Made by a program: the position numbers and the translations under genes | Shown here: piece after piece, positions 21,138 through 29,111 of the stretch | How the letters are laid out: each line of letters starts with the position of its first letter | Numbering within the stretch: position 1 is the first letter of the stretch | Notes under the pieces: generated by a model | Told to the model about the DNA's origin: nothing | The model's database searches: none | Seen by the model: the letters and a program-made list of their open reading frames with translations, nothing else | From: a virus | Virus record (IMG/VR): IMGVR_UViG_3300003690_000053 | Coordinates: 1 to 33,267 of that record | DNA: 33,267 nt | Strand: one strand, 5' to 3'

Positions 21138-22724
21138 TTATGCACCAGGTTGTTGTTGAACTGCTTCGGTTGCCTGCGCATATTCGGATCTTATCTTCCC
21201 GATCAGTTCTTTCCAACCATCGCCCTGACTCATTTCTCTCATATTAACTCTTTGAACAATCTCTGCTATCATCTGTCCAACAACTGGAAAATCTTTTTGT
21301 TCGTCCCAGCCATGACCCCAAGCACTCTCTTCAGCTTGCGGTGTTCCTTGTGCTTTTTGCTCTAAACCAGCAGACTCTGCGTCACCAGACTGCTGGATAC
21401 CGGCCACTGCATTAATCAAATTATTCCGAAGCTCTGTAAGAACCGCATATGCATCGTTGCCTATTTTTGATTGCATCTCTGAAGACCTGTCGTTTTGTCC
21501 TTGCTGAATCGCTTGATTAATTTTCGTATCAAATTGCTCTAAAGCCTTTAATGAGAACTGAATCATCTGTGCTGTTTGCTGGTGTCCTCTTTGTCTGGCC
21601 TGGCCCAAGTATCGTGCAAGTTCAGGTCTTTGCTCATTCGCCTTATTACGAATTCCTAAAAAGAGCTGAGCTCTATTTTGCTCAGGGATTAAATTCTGTA
21701 ATAAGTCGCGCCGCTTCTCGGCGGGGGCTTTCTGAGCGGTCTCTTCTGCTGGAACAGCAGTTTGTGTTCCTGTGTCGCTCTGAGGAACACCCTTCCTCTT
21801 CCTCTCCCATGTTGAAAATGGCGTAATATCAGTAGCAGGAGTAGCAGGAGTAGGAGTACGAGGTGTATTAAATACACTCGGGTTGATACCCTTCCCGGCG
21901 TCCGCTTGCACGACAGAACCACGTCGTTTATTCAAAGACTCTGCAATTCCTTCTTTCGTCCAAGCCAATTTTAAAAGATGATTAATCGCAGCGATCTGGC
22001 TGCTTTTTGGCATTGCCAATAGGTAATTAATATCATCAATAATTTCTTTAAGAATAGCTTCAGCTGTCCTGTAGCTACTCCCCCATCCGGTGCCCTCACG
22101 CGAACCCATCCACGTCTGACCTAGCCACTTAGCACCTCGCCCAATGCCTCCCCCAATGCCTCCCCAGAAACCCGCTCCCTCTTTGATGATATCGAAACAA
22201 GCATCATAAACTTTCTGGCTTAATTCTTTCTTTCCGATTTTTTCGAGATGTTCTGCAACTTTAAGAAGATTATTTGCGTTATCTAAAGATTTATCTGCAA
22301 GTCTTGCCTGTTCGATAACCTCATAAACGGCATTCGGAATTGGAGCACCTGCTTTTATTCTCTTCTGCACTTCATCATGAAAATGTTTTGCATCGTCTAA
22401 ATTAGCAGTTTTAACTATTTTTTCATTTCCGGCATATTTTTCCCAGCCGCTATTGTTATCATTTATTGATTTAAGGTATTCATCCCAGCAATCGAACCAC
22501 ACTTCTTGTGCTGGGCGGCTCGGAGACGCTGTGCGTTTTTGTCTATAGCAGTTATCCCAACAGCGTCTATTTCTAATCCAATAGCCTTGAACGCCTTCAT
22601 ATTGTGCTGTTTTGAGTTTAGACAACGACTGCATCGTATTTGTAACAACTTGAGCAGATTTCACTTGCCCACTTTTCTCCAATTCATCACCGATTTTCTT
22701 TAGATTCTCCAGAATTTTTATCAT
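21138..22724 (-). CDS. Large helical probable virion protein
   Basis: A 528-residue protein. Two helical-hairpin motifs of the same type occur at residues 4-35 (NLKKIGDELEKSGQVKSAQ) and 152-182 (NLLKVAEHLEKIGKKELSQK). Residues 184-215 are a Gly/Trp-rich patch (GFWGGIGGGIGRGAKWLG) that could touch membranes. Residues 290-345 are Pro/Thr-rich, and the C-terminal third is helical and Gln-rich (LGQARQRGHQQTAQMIQF). No catalytic motif is seen. It could be an internal or ejected protein; that is a guess from composition. Confidence 0.72.
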   Translation of the reverse strand: MIKILENLKKIGDELEKSGQVKSAQVVTNTMQSLSKLKTAQYEGVQGYWIRNRRCWDNCYRQKRTASPSRPAQEVWFDCWDEYLKSINDNNSGWEKYAGNEKIVKTANLDDAKHFHDEVQKRIKAGAPIPNAVYEVIEQARLADKSLDNANNLLKVAEHLEKIGKKELSQKVYDACFDIIKEGAGFWGGIGGGIGRGAKWLGQTWMGSREGTGWGSSYRTAEAILKEIIDDINYLLAMPKSSQIAAINHLLKLAWTKEGIAESLNKRRGSVVQADAGKGINPSVFNTPRTPTPATPATDITPFSTWERKRKGVPQSDTGTQTAVPAEETAQKAPAEKRRDLLQNLIPEQNRAQLFLGIRNKANEQRPELARYLGQARQRGHQQTAQMIQFSLKALEQFDTKINQAIQQGQNDRSSEMQSKIGNDAYAVLTELRNNLINAVAGIQQSGDAESAGLEQKAQGTPQAEESAWGHGWDEQKDFPVVGQMIAEIVQRVNMREMSQGDGWKELIGKIRSEYAQATEAVQQQPGA

Positions 22725-22736
22725 TTTTTAATCTCT

Positions 22737-23276
22737 CTATGATGGCGAAACAATGAACTTAGGTTCAAAATCTTCTCCCACAAACATATAATGCATAATA
22801 TTACTTACAATAAAAGCTCTTATATCTCCTACTGTTATATCGAAAGTAACTAAAATCCTGTTTCCTGTTGTTCTTGCCATAAATTGTCCATGTGGTTCCA
22901 CATCTCTTTTAATATCTCTTCCGCCTTTAGTGATATAATAAATTCTTATTGTTTCATTGTTTTGTTCTGCCCAGGCAATAGCTGCTTCAGCACTAGGAAA
23001 GTCAGGATATTCATCTTCTGTAACAGGAATCTCCTGCAAGTCTAATCTTTCTTCGCCTTCAGGATCTTCTCCCATAGGCAATCGATCATCATAAGAATCC
23101 TCTAGAGCGTCTTCTAAATCATCAGGGTGCAATACAGGAAGATTAGTAGGAGCAGGAGGCAGAGGTGATTCTGGTTGGTAATCTGAAAGTTCTCCAACTT
23201 CTCCAGGTTCGTCCGGGTTATAAAATCGCTGAGACAATACATTTCGTAGATATCTCAGCGATGCAATCTTTTTCAT
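22737..23276 (-). CDS. WYL-like domain protein with an acidic linker
   Basis: A 179-residue protein beginning MKKIASLRYLRNVLSQRFYN, a basic N-terminus reminiscent of the leader family. Residues 25-95 are Pro/Glu/Asp-rich. Residues 105-175 (ETIRIYYITKGGRDIKRDVEP, then GNRILVTFDITVGDIRAFIV) follow the WYL-domain pattern: an I-Y strand, R-x-V-x-P, a strand, then G-D-x-R-x-F. The Trp-Tyr-Leu tripeptide itself is missing. WYL domains commonly bind ligands or nucleic acid in regulators; here the context is structural. The domain call is tentative. Confidence 0.6.
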   Translation of the reverse strand: MKKIASLRYLRNVLSQRFYNPDEPGEVGELSDYQPESPLPPAPTNLPVLHPDDLEDALEDSYDDRLPMGEDPEGEERLDLQEIPVTEDEYPDFPSAEAAIAWAEQNNETIRIYYITKGGRDIKRDVEPHGQFMARTTGNRILVTFDITVGDIRAFIVSNIMHYMFVGEDFEPKFIVSPS

Positions 23277-23313
23277 TGAATTTGTTTATAATAAATAATG
23301 CTCATTTCCTTTG

Positions 23314-23691
23314 CTAAATTACTTTAGATCTTTTTAAGCGTTCAAATGTTTTTGCTAAAGAATGCTTTGCGGGAGGAGATTTAACAATAGGAGGCTCAAT
23401 GGGAGTGGGGGCCTCCTGATAAGCGGGCGTTTTGTCTTGCCTTTCTTCTTCTTCTTCTTCTTCTATTTCTTCCTCTTCTAGTTGATATTCATAAAATGCT
23501 TCTGCAAGCTTTAACAGCGCTGACAATTGCTTGGCAATGGCACTCAAGCCCTTTGCTTGCGTATCAAGGATATTTATAATCTTCAACTGACTATCTGTAA
23601 TATCACGAACGCTCTTTCTCATTAATTCTAGGATGTCGTGTTCTGGGAAAACCGAAGGGGTCTCAGTAGTCTTTTTCTTCCGAGCGGGCAT
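23314..23691 (-). CDS. Small coiled-coil protein with a glutamate run
   Basis: A 125-residue protein. A basic N-terminus (MPARKKKTTETP) is followed by a helix suited to a coiled coil (about residues 17-70, with Leu/Ile at heptad-like spacing). A near-continuous Glu run (about 71-87), a Pro-rich linker and a basic C-terminus (KTFERLKRSKVI) follow. It probably oligomerises. Function is unknown. Confidence 0.68.
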   Translation of the reverse strand: MPARKKKTTETPSVFPEHDILELMRKSVRDITDSQLKIINILDTQAKGLSAIAKQLSALLKLAEAFYEYQLEEEEIEEEEEEERQDKTPAYQEAPTPIEPPIVKSPPAKHSLAKTFERLKRSKVI

Positions 23692-23704
23692 GTTGTATTA
23701 ATCG

Positions 23705-24067
23705 TCAAGAATGCTTCAGAAATGTTAACATTGCCACTTTATCATTCAGTTTACTGATATCGACTTTATGTCCTGGCTGAATTCCGTATTGATGAAAATA
23801 GCCAATATTAGCTTCAATTGCCATAGAGCACGGTTTATCACTTGACACAGGTCTTTCTGATAGAGCTGGGATCTGTGAGATTTTAACAATTCTATTATCG
23901 TTTACAAAAGCAATATCTAAAGGAATATAAGTGTTTCTTCCCCAAAAAATTCTTGGTTGAGAGGCAGCAAAGACGAATAGCATGCCATTATCAGATGGCA
24001 TTGATTTACGAAACATAAGCCCTTGTTCATGAGCATGGGGAGTAATTGCAATTTCTACTTTAAGCAT
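23705..24067 (-). CDS. DUF192 family protein
   Basis: A 119-residue protein from the ATG at 24067 (MLKVEIAITPHAHEQGLMFR), two bases after the stop of the upstream gene. The longer frame from 24175 overlaps that gene and adds 36 unrelated residues. It shows DUF192 hallmarks in order: GLMFRKSMPSDNGMLFVF, FWGRNTYIPLDIAFVND, RIVKISQ, then a small-residue C-terminal strand region. DUF192 proteins in bacteria are often small exported or cell-surface-associated proteins of unclear function; no signal peptide is seen here. Its presence among phage structural genes suggests use as a virion domain, which is inference. Confidence 0.8.
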   Translation of the reverse strand: MLKVEIAITPHAHEQGLMFRKSMPSDNGMLFVFAASQPRIFWGRNTYIPLDIAFVNDNRIVKISQIPALSERPVSSDKPCSMAIEANIGYFHQYGIQPGHKVDISKLNDKVAMLTFLKHS

Positions 24068-24068
24068 A

Positions 24069-24464
24069 TTAATTAACCTGATATTCAAAACCTTGCCATT
24101 CAACTTCTTCTTCAAACTCTCCGAGTTCTGAAGGAGGCACATCAAATTCGACCCATCCTTCAAAAATATTAGCATCTATTCGCTCTGCATTAAGATGCAT
24201 ACGTTCTCCTATAAACCCTTGAAACCATTTATCAACTACCGAAATATCTTTTACAGTTTCTGTTCTATTAGTTTTCAAATCGACAGGTCTGGGCACCACT
24301 CGACTTTGTTTAGTCCCTGCGTCATATACATAGTCATATTCAAGCATACCGCCTTTAAATGTCAACATTTTGCCTTCTGCGACATCATAATAAAGCAATA
24401 CATTATTATTTGGCAATTTTATAGGTTTCTTCACAGAAGGAGCATATATAAAAACAGAAGGCAT
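24069..24464 (-). CDS. Unknown small protein
   Basis: A 131-residue protein from the ATG at 24464, which overlaps the upstream stop as TGATG; the longer frame from 24506 is unlikely. The sequence MPSVFIYAPSVKKPIKL and the strands that follow (VLLYYDVAEGKMLTFKGG) suggest a beta-rich protein. The C-terminal third is acidic (PPSELGEFEEEVEWQGFEYQ). No family is recognised. Tight coupling on both sides suggests that it is made in step with its neighbours. Confidence 0.7.
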   Translation of the reverse strand: MPSVFIYAPSVKKPIKLPNNNVLLYYDVAEGKMLTFKGGMLEYDYVYDAGTKQSRVVPRPVDLKTNRTETVKDISVVDKWFQGFIGERMHLNAERIDANIFEGWVEFDVPPSELGEFEEEVEWQGFEYQVN

Positions 24465-24949
24465 CACGCAACTTTCAAGGGCAAAATATTGCCACAAGTA
24501 GAGCATCTAGCGGGCTCAAAACGACTCCACCACTGGTCTTCATGTGTACTAGCTGTTCTAATTTTACGACTAGCAGTCACAGTAGGTTGCTTTGATGTAG
24601 CTAGAGCTTTTTCATAATCAATAGTTTCATTGTCATTTTCAAATATAGACTTGTTATCACCGAGAACCATTACGCGAATAACTTCAGCGCCTTTATTAGT
24701 AATTTCAATCTTATCACCAACACTTTTTACAAGTCCTGATTTTTCCATCGTTATAATTTCTTCGCGAGACATTGTAGTGGGTCTACGATACAACCTGTTA
24801 TTAATTTTACTATCTTCATCTTTCCATATATTAAACAGATTTTTAGCAGCTTTAGGGTTCACAAGATCCTTGGCTTTTAATTGTTTAGTGATTTCTGGAA
24901 CGAGTATAACTAAATAATCAAAAAAAGATTGTCCAAATGTATTATGCAT
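24464..24949 (-). CDS. Winged-helix-like protein with a C-terminal CxxC
   Basis: A 161-residue protein. Its ATG overlaps the end of the HNH gene by eight bases. Residues 58-95 (TTMSREEIITMEKSGLVKSV, then KIEITNKGAEVIRVM) have the helix-turn-strand pattern of a winged helix. The C-terminus has one CSTCG pair, a possible partial zinc site. Nucleic-acid binding is possible but not shown. The rest is not recognised. Confidence 0.65.
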   Translation of the reverse strand: MHNTFGQSFFDYLVILVPEITKQLKAKDLVNPKAAKNLFNIWKDEDSKINNRLYRRPTTMSREEIITMEKSGLVKSVGDKIEITNKGAEVIRVMVLGDNKSIFENDNETIDYEKALATSKQPTVTASRKIRTASTHEDQWWSRFEPARCSTCGNILPLKVA

Positions 24950-25679
24950 ATTCTTTCTTTCTGTTCTTGTCTAGCCATTCCTCTGTTTGTTTTGGCATGG
25001 GCCTGTTTCCACAATCAAAATGAAGATGTCTATGACAATTGGCACATAAAAGAACACACTTGCCCATCTCTTCTTGTATCCTCTTCAAATTGTATTTACG
25101 GCTGATCATCTCATTAATGGCTATCTTTTTTGACTCTGGATCCGTATGATGAAAATCTAAACAAAACCATCTACTCTCTCCACACGCCTCACACTGACAT
25201 TGCTTTTTATAATCTATTAACCACTGTTGTCTTTCTTGCTTTAAAAAACGAGCTTTAATATTTACTTTCTCTGTGTTATTTTGACGATACCGCTTGCTAC
25301 TGTCCCTATCTTTCTGTTTTCGACGTTCAGTTTTTTGTAGTTCTTCTTTCTGATGCTTCTTGGTTTGCGGTTTAATATTAAGATTATAATACTTCTTCTG
25401 GGCTTTCTGTCTCTTTCGTTCACGCTCAGCACCTTGACATTGCTCAGACCTGCAACAACCTCCATTAATTTCAGAATAACAGAACATCTTTTTACAATGT
25501 CTGCATTTCTTTCTGTTTGCAAAATAAATCTTGCTTCGCAATCGAACATTTAATTTTCTGGCTTCTTTTGAACATTCCTTAGAACAATATTTACGTCGCA
25601 CATGGCTTGAAACAAACGTGGCACTGCACAATGGACATGTTTTCGATATCTTATCTATTTCAGTATTTGTAAGTTCCAT
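24942..25679 (-). CDS. HNH endonuclease, probably a free-standing homing enzyme
   Basis: A 245-residue protein. Several N-terminal Cys pairs suggest zinc modules (C15/C18, C32/C36, C59/C62, C75/C76/C81). A long Lys/Gln/Arg-rich helix follows (about 84-150). The C-terminal HNH domain has CQCEACGE, LDFHHTDP with His177/His178, and LLCANCHRHLH with Asn214 and His216. It sits between two unrelated small structural genes and overlaps the next gene by eight bases, as expected for a mobile gene that inserted without breaking the operon. The neighbours look intact. No intron is visible around it. Confidence 0.88.
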   Translation of the reverse strand: MELTNTEIDKISKTCPLCSATFVSSHVRRKYCSKECSKEARKLNVRLRSKIYFANRKKCRHCKKMFCYSEINGGCCRSEQCQGAERERKRQKAQKKYYNLNIKPQTKKHQKEELQKTERRKQKDRDSSKRYRQNNTEKVNIKARFLKQERQQWLIDYKKQCQCEACGESRWFCLDFHHTDPESKKIAINEMISRKYNLKRIQEEMGKCVLLCANCHRHLHFDCGNRPMPKQTEEWLDKNRKKEYA

Positions 25680-25781
25680 ATTAACTAATTCGACAATTCA
25701 TGCCCTCGTTCTTTAAATTATCTGAATTTTTAACCTATTATTTTAAAAACAACAAACAAAGAAATGACTTTTGTCAGACAA

Positions 25782-26573
25782 TCAATCTCTTGTCAAAACA
25801 TATCTCTCGTAGTATGGTTCTTCTTCTTTTCGATCATACCAGCTATAAGGCTCATTCCTTAACTCACGCCAATAAAATCCTTCACCAACGCGCCCGTCGC
25901 CATTATAATTTTCGAGTCCCATTCTATATCTTGTTTGTTTACGTATATCTCTCATTCTTCCTCTAAGGTTTTCATCTTCATCTCTCCATGGCCAGACTCT
26001 TTCTAGCATTGGTAGATCTAAGTTTGACCAAGGGCCGGCAATCGATTTAGCTGTTTTATAGTCAAAAGATTCAGCATACGCTTCTCCACCCGATGCTAGT
26101 CGCAGCAAATCGATAAGATAATATTTTTTATTTAGTTTACGATGGACACAATCAATGGCTAGTTTAAAATTAGGAAACAATTTGATCTGAAGAGAATCGA
26201 ATTCAGTAATATCTCTTGCTATAGCGCTAAGCAGTATTTTTTTTAATGCGGTATTATCTAAATCTTCAAACGCATCGATGAATTTTGCGAGATCTTTCAA
26301 TGAATAGACAAATAAATCTAATGAACGTGAATCTACAGCAGATCGAACAAAACCTTCTTCAGAGCCAGGATTCATTAATAGTTCAACAACTTCCTTCCAT
26401 AAGAACTTAAACGTATGCACATCTTTTTCGATATCTTTTTTGAAGCCAGTAATAAGCTGCGAGATATTTTTTGTTTTGACCTGTCCATTTTCACGATTTT
26501 GGCACAGACCATCATCAGAAAGTCTAATATCATTAACAGCTAATTCTTTTTTAATTAAATTCCAATTATTCAT
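25782..26573 (-). CDS. Unknown protein
   Basis: A 263-residue protein starting MNNWNLIKKELAVNDIRL, with its ATG overlapping the upstream stop (ATGA). Residues 40-165 are helical, and 200-260 are rich in Trp, Tyr, Arg and Glu (PWRDEDENLRGRMRDIRKQ; EEEPYYERYVLTRD). The composition of the C-terminus is striking but matches no family I know. It belongs to the structural operon by position. A gap of about 100 nt follows before the HNH gene, with nothing recognisable in it. Confidence 0.7.
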   Translation of the reverse strand: MNNWNLIKKELAVNDIRLSDDGLCQNRENGQVKTKNISQLITGFKKDIEKDVHTFKFLWKEVVELLMNPGSEEGFVRSAVDSRSLDLFVYSLKDLAKFIDAFEDLDNTALKKILLSAIARDITEFDSLQIKLFPNFKLAIDCVHRKLNKKYYLIDLLRLASGGEAYAESFDYKTAKSIAGPWSNLDLPMLERVWPWRDEDENLRGRMRDIRKQTRYRMGLENYNGDGRVGEGFYWRELRNEPYSWYDRKEEEPYYERYVLTRD

Positions 26574-26707
26574 TTTGTCTTTGATTTTTGTTGTTTACCC
26601 ACCAAAACATCAACATACTTCTTCGGGTATACAACCTTCCAATATCGTTTAAGTCTTTTCTTATTAAACTTTTTCCCACGAGCTTTTTCTGACGTAAGAA
26701 CAAGCAT
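26570..26707 (-). CDS. Small basic protein of 45 residues
   Basis: A short frame from the ATG at 26707 (MLVLTSEKARGKKFNKKRLK onward) to a TGA that overlaps the next ATG. The start overlaps the upstream stop as TAATG, so it fits the operon exactly at both ends, which argues that it is real. It is strongly basic, with a motif RYWKVVYPKKYVDVLVG. That resembles NYWKNLYPPEYADAM at the C-terminus of the cysteine-rich protein at 20190-21023. It may bind DNA or a partner protein; function is unknown. Confidence 0.65.
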   Translation of the reverse strand: MLVLTSEKARGKKFNKKRLKRYWKVVYPKKYVDVLVGKQQKSKTK

Positions 26708-27531
26708 TAGTCATCCATTTCTAAATTTACCTGTTGATTAGATCTTTTTCTTAGTTGGGGATGGCTATTAATTCGCTCGGCCTCTTGTTCAATATTTACA
26801 AAATCAATTTTCTCTGATCTTTGTCCCATATCAATAAAAGCGGGATCTATTTCATCTGCTGTAGGTTCTGGTCTTACTCGGCCTACTGGCTGGAGAGACC
26901 TTGGCTTTTTGCCTTTTTTATTTCCTATTTTTTTAGTAGTTTTCTTCTTTCGCTTTTTGCGAGTTTTTGGCTCTTCAACGGCATCTGCTTCAGCAACTTT
27001 TATTTGTTTCACATGTTTCGTGCTTGATTTTGACAATTCTTCTTTAGACAAAGTTGCTTCTTGATGTGCATCCCAAGCTTGCATTGTCGTTTTAGATTCT
27101 TCTGGGCGATAAGGTTCTTTCAGGCTTTCTTCTGTTTTCTTTGGTTCTTTTTTATTCACACCAATTATCTTATCAGAAGGATCTTCAGAAGATTCTATTT
27201 CGAGCAGTCCCATCTCAATAGCTTTTTGAACATCTCCATCATTGATTTGATCCTGTGTCAAGAATCTCATATCATCTTTTTCAAAGATAATATTTTTAAT
27301 AACTAATGTTTTCTTGCCTATATTTTTAACCTTAAATTCTGTTGGATGGATGTCTAATTCTGGTGCTCCTTCAACAAACTCAATCCATCCCTTTTTTACG
27401 GCCATTCTTATGTCATCTGCATGGGCATCCTTGTCTTCAATAGACCTGGTGCTATTTTTTGTCATCGGATGTCCAACTGTTGGAAGGGTTAGCTCTCCAG
27501 AAAATGTAGCTGAAACTTTAATACGCATCAT
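26707..27531 (-). CDS. Unknown protein with a lysine-rich segment
   Basis: A 274-residue protein. Two similar segments near the N-terminus (HADDIRMAVKKGWIEFVEG and NDGDVQKAIEMGLLEIESS) look like an internal duplication of a helix-strand unit. Residues about 193-216 are a dense Lys/Arg run (KTRKKRKKKTTKKIGNKKGK) typical of nucleic-acid contact. The start overlaps the upstream stop by one base (TAATG). A DNA-contacting virion protein is possible, but this is inference only. Confidence 0.7.
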   Translation of the reverse strand: MMRIKVSATFSGELTLPTVGHPMTKNSTRSIEDKDAHADDIRMAVKKGWIEFVEGAPELDIHPTEFKVKNIGKKTLVIKNIIFEKDDMRFLTQDQINDGDVQKAIEMGLLEIESSEDPSDKIIGVNKKEPKKTEESLKEPYRPEESKTTMQAWDAHQEATLSKEELSKSSTKHVKQIKVAEADAVEEPKTRKKRKKKTTKKIGNKKGKKPRSLQPVGRVRPEPTADEIDPAFIDMGQRSEKIDFVNIEQEAERINSHPQLRKRSNQQVNLEMDD

Positions 27532-28166
27532 TATATCCTTTCTATGGATGCTGCTTTTCTACGAACATAGTCAAATACATCATCGGTCAATCGATTAAAA
27601 TGTTTTCTGTTTGGAGCAAAATTTTTATTTGTCTGCATGTTATGTGGTCCTACGGGGTCTTGTGCTTTATCAATTTCGACATGTCCTAAAGAATCTTCTG
27701 GGTCAAAGAATCTAGTATCACTAGCATCCATATGTTGTACGCCATCTGGCGTTGCATTCCCAGATGGAAATTCACCATCAAACGAAATAGTATTCTCCAT
27801 CTCCTCGATATCCTCTTTTACTTGTTCTTCATACTCTGAACCATGCATACTAACATCGCCTCTTGCTTTAGGATCATCCGGTCCTCTTACTTCTGTGCCA
27901 AAACCGGTGCTAGGCTCTCCATCTGGTCCAAATTCTGAATTACCTGGCATTGTTAGCTTTGCGCCCTGTCCATCTCCTGGTTTGCTCTTCCGACGATAAG
28001 GATTATAGGCAGGACTGAATTGGTCATAATCAAACGTATCTGGAGCGCCTGAGAAATTGCGAGCCACTACAAACAGATGGTTGCCACATTGGCAACCATC
28101 GTTAATATCTCGAAATGCCATTATTTGTTTGCACTTATTGCAAATGAATGCTAACTTATCATGCAT
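27531..28166 (-). CDS. Unknown protein with an N-terminal zinc ribbon
   Basis: A 211-residue protein. Cysteines at 9, 12, 25 and 27 (FICNKCKQ and GCQCGNH) form a compact N-terminal zinc ribbon. The remainder is acidic, Gly/Pro-rich and probably disordered (SEYEEQVKEDIEEMENTI is one clear helix), ending in a basic helix VFDYVRRKAASIERI. No family is recognised. It is one of several proteins in this operon with a short Cys4 module attached to a flexible body. Confidence 0.7.
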   Translation of the reverse strand: MHDKLAFICNKCKQIMAFRDINDGCQCGNHLFVVARNFSGAPDTFDYDQFSPAYNPYRRKSKPGDGQGAKLTMPGNSEFGPDGEPSTGFGTEVRGPDDPKARGDVSMHGSEYEEQVKEDIEEMENTISFDGEFPSGNATPDGVQHMDASDTRFFDPEDSLGHVEIDKAQDPVGPHNMQTNKNFAPNRKHFNRLTDDVFDYVRRKAASIERI

Positions 28167-28168
28167 GT

Positions 28169-29065
28169 TTAGACCACAATCAAATCCGGGTATGCCTTTT
28201 TCGCTTCATCAACCGTAAGAAACGATTCTAAAGTTTTATCATCAACAGATAGTTTGTTTTCTGAATTTTTCTTGAGCGATCTCTCCCAGACAGTTAAAGC
28301 ATCTTTTTCATCTTTTTTCTCTGCCACTAGAAAATGCTGTTTTATTTTACCATCAAGAAAAGCAAGTAATCTAGCTTTAGCAGAATTAATATCACTTAGC
28401 TGCTGTTTTTCTTCGTCATTCATTTTTCGATTCTCAAGTGCCGATTTGCCAAAGAGAGTAAACGCCATGGCATCTGCATCTTTCAGTGAAGCAGTTACCA
28501 TTTCATATATTTTATCTTCTTTTTTCAGAGTTTTTGCATCGTCTTGAATTTTTTCATTAATAGGCATAGTTTTGTGTAAATTCTTAAATCTGTCAGGATG
28601 GTTTTGCAATTGACTCTTTTGTCTGTTTGTAGGCATTTTTTTCTTCATTTCGTCAGTAACATCAGCACCAACATATTTATCCCAGAAAAGCGTCTCTACA
28701 TCTTGAGCACTTTCCGCAGAACGGATAGCATCATAGTGTTTTTGGTCATAAGCTTCTGCAACTTGTTGCACAGTTAAAAGACGAGAGCCATAGGCTTTAT
28801 CTGTACGACGAAGATTATACACGTCTTTGTTCTTATCAAATTTAGCTTCTATGGTTCCTGGGTGATCATCTCCTGTTCGAGCTGCTCCCAGCTGTTTTTC
28901 CCAAGGAACATCAGTATCTTTGGCCCGATGCTCTTCTTTCTGAAGCAGCCAGTCATAGCTACCTGGATTCTTAGGCGTGAATTTATGAGGTTTAGTGTGT
29001 TCAACGAGCATTTGGTCATAATGCTTTGCTGGTTCTTTTTTCGCAGTTTTGCTTTGATTAAACAT
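28169..29065 (-). CDS. Unknown probable virion protein downstream of the terminase
   Basis: A 298-residue protein starting MFNQSKTAKKEPAKHYDQML, with GGAG seven bases before the ATG. Residues 60-80 contain DVPWEKQLGAARTGDD, loosely like the ITEKQL repeats of the protease tail. The rest is charged and helical (TLKKEDKIYEMVTASLKDAD; NDEEKQQLSDINSAKARLLA). No catalytic motif is seen. It directly follows the terminase gene. It could be a scaffold-interacting or internal head protein, which is inference. Confidence 0.72.
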   Translation of the reverse strand: MFNQSKTAKKEPAKHYDQMLVEHTKPHKFTPKNPGSYDWLLQKEEHRAKDTDVPWEKQLGAARTGDDHPGTIEAKFDKNKDVYNLRRTDKAYGSRLLTVQQVAEAYDQKHYDAIRSAESAQDVETLFWDKYVGADVTDEMKKKMPTNRQKSQLQNHPDRFKNLHKTMPINEKIQDDAKTLKKEDKIYEMVTASLKDADAMAFTLFGKSALENRKMNDEEKQQLSDINSAKARLLAFLDGKIKQHFLVAEKKDEKDALTVWERSLKKNSENKLSVDDKTLESFLTVDEAKKAYPDLIVV

Positions 29066-29111
29066 TAAATTTCTCCGGTATTTTCTTTTCCCAAAAACTA
29101 CAATTTATCCT

